Positions 6,589 through 8,418 of a stretch of 8,418 nucleotides of DNA are shown here, piece by piece (positions within the stretch are counted from its first letter, which is position 1; every line of letters begins with the position of its first letter). Where the stretch lies: NCBI GenBank assembly GCA_945870465.1, contig CAMBSS010000175.1, positions 1 through 8,418 of the forward strand. Reading direction: 5' to 3'. The stretch is from Bordetella parapertussis (GTDB taxonomy: Bacteria; Pseudomonadota; Gammaproteobacteria; Burkholderiales; SG8-41). The position numbers and the translations under genes were made by a program. A model generated the notes under the pieces. It saw nothing but the letters and a program-made list of their open reading frames with translations, did no database searches and was not told the DNA's origin.

Positions 6589-7308
6589 ATGGCCAACCAG
6601 CCCGCACATAAACGCATATTGCTCAAGCTCAGTGGAGAAGCGCTGATGGGCGATGATGCCTACGGCATCAACCGCGAAACCATCGAGCGCATCATCTCGG
6701 AAATAGCGGAGGTCGTGGCACTCGGCGTGGAAGTGGCGGTGGTGATCGGCGGTGGAAATATTTTCCGCGGCATGGCGCCGGCAGCGGCGGGCATGGACCG
6801 CGCTACCGCGGACTACATGGGCATGCTGGCCACCATCATGAATGCGCTGGCGTTGCAGGACGCAATGCGGCGCATGAAGCTGGTGAGCCGCGTGCAGTCG
6901 GCGCTCAATATCGAGCAGGTGGTGGAGCCGTATATCCGCGGCAAGGCCATGCGCTACCTCGAAGAGGGTAAGGTGGTGATATTCGCCGCCGGCACCGGCA
7001 ACCCGTTTTTCACGACTGACACGGCGGCGGCGCTGCGCGGGATGGAGATGAACGTCAGCCTTGTCCTGAAAGCGACCAAGGTCGACGGCGTCTACACCGA
7101 GGACCCCAAGACCCACGCCGACGCGATGCGCTACAAGAGCCTCACGTTCGATGAAGCCATCATCAAAAATCTGAAAGTGATGGATGCCACGGCGCTGACC
7201 CTGTGCCGCGACCAGAAACTGCCCATCAACGTATTCAGTATTTTCAAGCCTGGCGCGTTCAAACGCGTCGTCATGGGCGAGGACGAGGGCACGCTCGTGC
7301 ATTGCTAG
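6589..7308 (+). CDS. pyrH: UMP kinase (uridylate kinase)
   Basis: Encodes a 239-residue bacterial UMP kinase of the amino-acid-kinase fold, a cytoplasmic enzyme that makes UDP from UMP and ATP in pyrimidine synthesis. The family is hexameric, activated by GTP and inhibited by UTP. Key segments are KLSGEAL at 13-19 (phosphate binding), the IGGGNIFRG loop at 53-61, [19 protein letters not shown] at 75-93, [13 protein letters not shown] at 135-147 (UMP binding), and [13 protein letters not shown] at 161-173 (ATP site). The length is typical. It starts three bases after the tsf stop, in the same reading frame, with no strong Shine-Dalgarno of its own, so it is probably translated by coupling to tsf. 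The first residues ([17 protein letters not shown]) match the usual start. Confidence 0.98.
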   Translation: MANQPAHKRILLKLSGEALMGDDAYGINRETIERIISEIAEVVALGVEVAVVIGGGNIFRGMAPAAAGMDRATADYMGMLATIMNALALQDAMRRMKLVSRVQSALNIEQVVEPYIRGKAMRYLEEGKVVIFAAGTGNPFFTTDTAAALRGMEMNVSLVLKATKVDGVYTEDPKTHADAMRYKSLTFDEAIIKNLKVMDATALTLCRDQKLPINVFSIFKPGAFKRVVMGEDEGTLVHC

Positions 7309-7324
7309 AGGGGAGTGCATATAT

Positions 7325-7882
7325 ATGATTGCCGACATCAAGAAGTCCACCGAAGAAAAGATGAAAAAAACCTTCGAGGCGTTGAAAAACGATCTCGGCA
7401 AGGTGCGCACCGGCCGCGCGCACACGGGAATTCTCGATCACGTAATGGTCGATTATTACGGGACGAAGACGGCAATTAACAGCGTTGCGAGCGTGAGCCT
7501 GCTCGATGCGCGTACCATAGCCGTGACGCCCTGGGAAAAGAACATGGTGGCGGCCATTGAAAAAGCTATACGCGATGCGGGTCTCGGGCTCAATCCGGCG
7601 ACCATGGGCGAGACGGTGCGCGTGCCGATGCCGCCCCTGACTGAGGAGAGGCGCCGCGACCTGATCAAGGTCGTGCACAAGGAAGCGGAGGGCGCGCGCG
7701 TCGCCGTACGCAATATCCGGCGCGACGCCAACAATCATCTCAAGGACCTGCTCAAACAGAAGAAGGTTGCTGAAGACGAGGAGCGCAAGGCGCAGGACGA
7801 CGTGCAGAAACTGACCGACCGTCATATCGCCGAAATCGACAAGGCGCTGGCCGCCAAAGAAGTCGATCTGCTGGCGGTATAG
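7325..7882 (+). CDS. frr: Ribosome recycling factor
   Basis: Encodes a 185-residue RRF, the usual length. Together with EF-G it splits the post-termination ribosome so that subunits can be reused. The protein is a three-helix bundle plus a small beta domain. Visible marks are [13 protein letters not shown] at 26-38, the hinge and beta domain with VTPWEKNM (67-74), [11 protein letters not shown] at 103-113, and the helix segment [15 protein letters not shown] at 122-136 with the conserved arginines Arg129 and Arg132 that contact 23S rRNA. The ATG at 7325 has a strong Shine-Dalgarno, GGGGAG at 7310-7315, nine bases upstream. The gene sits 16 bases after pyrH and 7 bases before uppS. Order and spacing are those of the conserved tsf-pyrH-frr-uppS cluster. 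Confidence 0.98.
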   Translation: MIADIKKSTEEKMKKTFEALKNDLGKVRTGRAHTGILDHVMVDYYGTKTAINSVASVSLLDARTIAVTPWEKNMVAAIEKAIRDAGLGLNPATMGETVRVPMPPLTEERRRDLIKVVHKEAEGARVAVRNIRRDANNHLKDLLKQKKVAEDEERKAQDDVQKLTDRHIAEIDKALAAKEVDLLAV

Positions 7883-7889
7883 CGCGCTT

Positions 7890-8418
7890 GTGGCAATTCC
7901 CAGTTCCACCATCGCAATTCCCGCGACGGCCGTCACGCCGCGACATGTCGCCATCATCATGGATGGCAATGGACGCTGGGCCAAGCAGCGTTTTTTGCCG
8001 CGCATCGCCGGCCACCGGCGCGGAGTCGAAAACGTGCGCAGCACGGTGCGCGGATGTATCGAAAAAAGCATTGAATACCTGACGCTGTTTGCGTTCAGCA
8101 GCGAGAACTGGCGCCGCCCCGCGGATGAAGTCTCGTTCCTGATGCAATTGTTCATCGCGGCGCTCGAACAGGAGGTCGCGAAACTGCACGAGAACGGCGT
8201 GCGCTTCAAGGTGATCGGCGATTTGTCGCGTTTCGAGAAGCCGTTGCGGCGCCTGGTTGCCGATGCGGAAAGCCTGACCCGCGACAACACGCGGCTGACG
8301 CTGACGATAGCGGCAAACTACGGCGGACGCTGGGACATCATCCAGGCTGTCGCCCGCATGCTCAAGGACCAGCCACAATTGGCTGCCGGTTTCGCTGAAA
8401 CCGACCTGCAGCCTTATC
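7890..8418 (+). CDS. uppS: Undecaprenyl diphosphate synthase, 3'-truncated by window edge
   Basis: This is the first 176 codons of a cis-prenyltransferase that adds eight isopentenyl units to farnesyl diphosphate, making undecaprenyl diphosphate, the lipid carrier for peptidoglycan and other surface polymers. The active-site segment [16 protein letters not shown] is at 19-34 with catalytic Asp25. It is followed by [10 protein letters not shown], the substrate segment [17 protein letters not shown] and [10 protein letters not shown]. The C-terminal third, including the usual RTGGE motif, lies beyond the window. No ATG is available upstream of the active site; the only in-frame ATG encodes Met24 beside the catalytic Asp. 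The GTG at 7890 is therefore the start, seven bases after the frr stop. It puts Asp25 within one residue of its E. coli position. The Shine-Dalgarno is weak, so coupling to frr translation is likely. Confidence 0.95.
   Translation, partial: MAIPSSTIAIPATAVTPRHVAIIMDGNGRWAKQRFLPRIAGHRRGVENVRSTVRGCIEKSIEYLTLFAFSSENWRRPADEVSFLMQLFIAALEQEVAKLHENGVRFKVIGDLSRFEKPLRRLVADAESLTRDNTRLTLTIAANYGGRWDIIQAVARMLKDQPQLAAGFAETDLQPY

Noticed and set aside
5581..7425. Very long open frame on the minus strand (about 614 codons) antisense to tsf, pyrH and frr
   Set aside because: tsf and pyrH share a reading frame and codon bias leaves the matching antisense frame free of stops. The product is rich in His, Arg and Asp, resembles no family I know, and its start lies inside frr. 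This is a GC-rich shadow of essential genes.

Overview
The window is a stretch of core bacterial chromosome. It most likely comes from a GC-rich betaproteobacterium. The evidence is the gene order glnD-map // rpsB-tsf-pyrH-frr-uppS and the wording of conserved segments: EF-Ts has [12 protein letters not shown] near its N terminus, S2 has [20 protein letters not shown], and a 6-oxopurine-type methylthio-nucleoside phosphorylase is present. The genus cannot be named from the sequence alone. No mobile element, CRISPR array, tRNA, rRNA or accessory island is visible.

Layout. Positions 2-1064 (+) hold the 3' part of a methylthioinosine/purine nucleoside phosphorylase gene, overlapping def (peptide deformylase) by 11 bases. 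These converge on glnD and map (minus strand, 4489 down to 1090), which overlap each other by 8 bases. A divergent intergenic region (about 4490-4801) carries a promoter facing map, a GC-rich spacer, a strong sigma70-type promoter facing rpsB, and a roughly 130-nt rpsB leader with extensive predicted RNA structure. Positions 4802-8418 (+) hold rpsB, an intrinsic terminator/attenuator, tsf, pyrH, frr and the first 176 codons of uppS. The uppS gene starts at a GTG just after frr and runs off the window.

How the genes work together. S2, EF-Ts and RRF serve ribosome assembly, elongation and ribosome recycling. PyrH makes UDP for RNA, DNA and sugar nucleotides. UppS makes the lipid carrier for the cell wall. 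Def and Map are the two successive enzymes of N-terminal methionine excision, and here they bracket glnD, the nitrogen-status sensor that uridylylates PII. The phosphorylase belongs to methionine/purine salvage.

The most interesting non-coding signal is the rpsB leader. It has a bulged hairpin, a second hairpin capped by a GCAA tetraloop, and a possible pseudoknot ending at the base before the Shine-Dalgarno sequence. This fits an S2-binding autoregulatory leader. The strong terminator between rpsB and tsf suggests that S2 and EF-Ts are made in different amounts. I do not see an undescribed protein system here.
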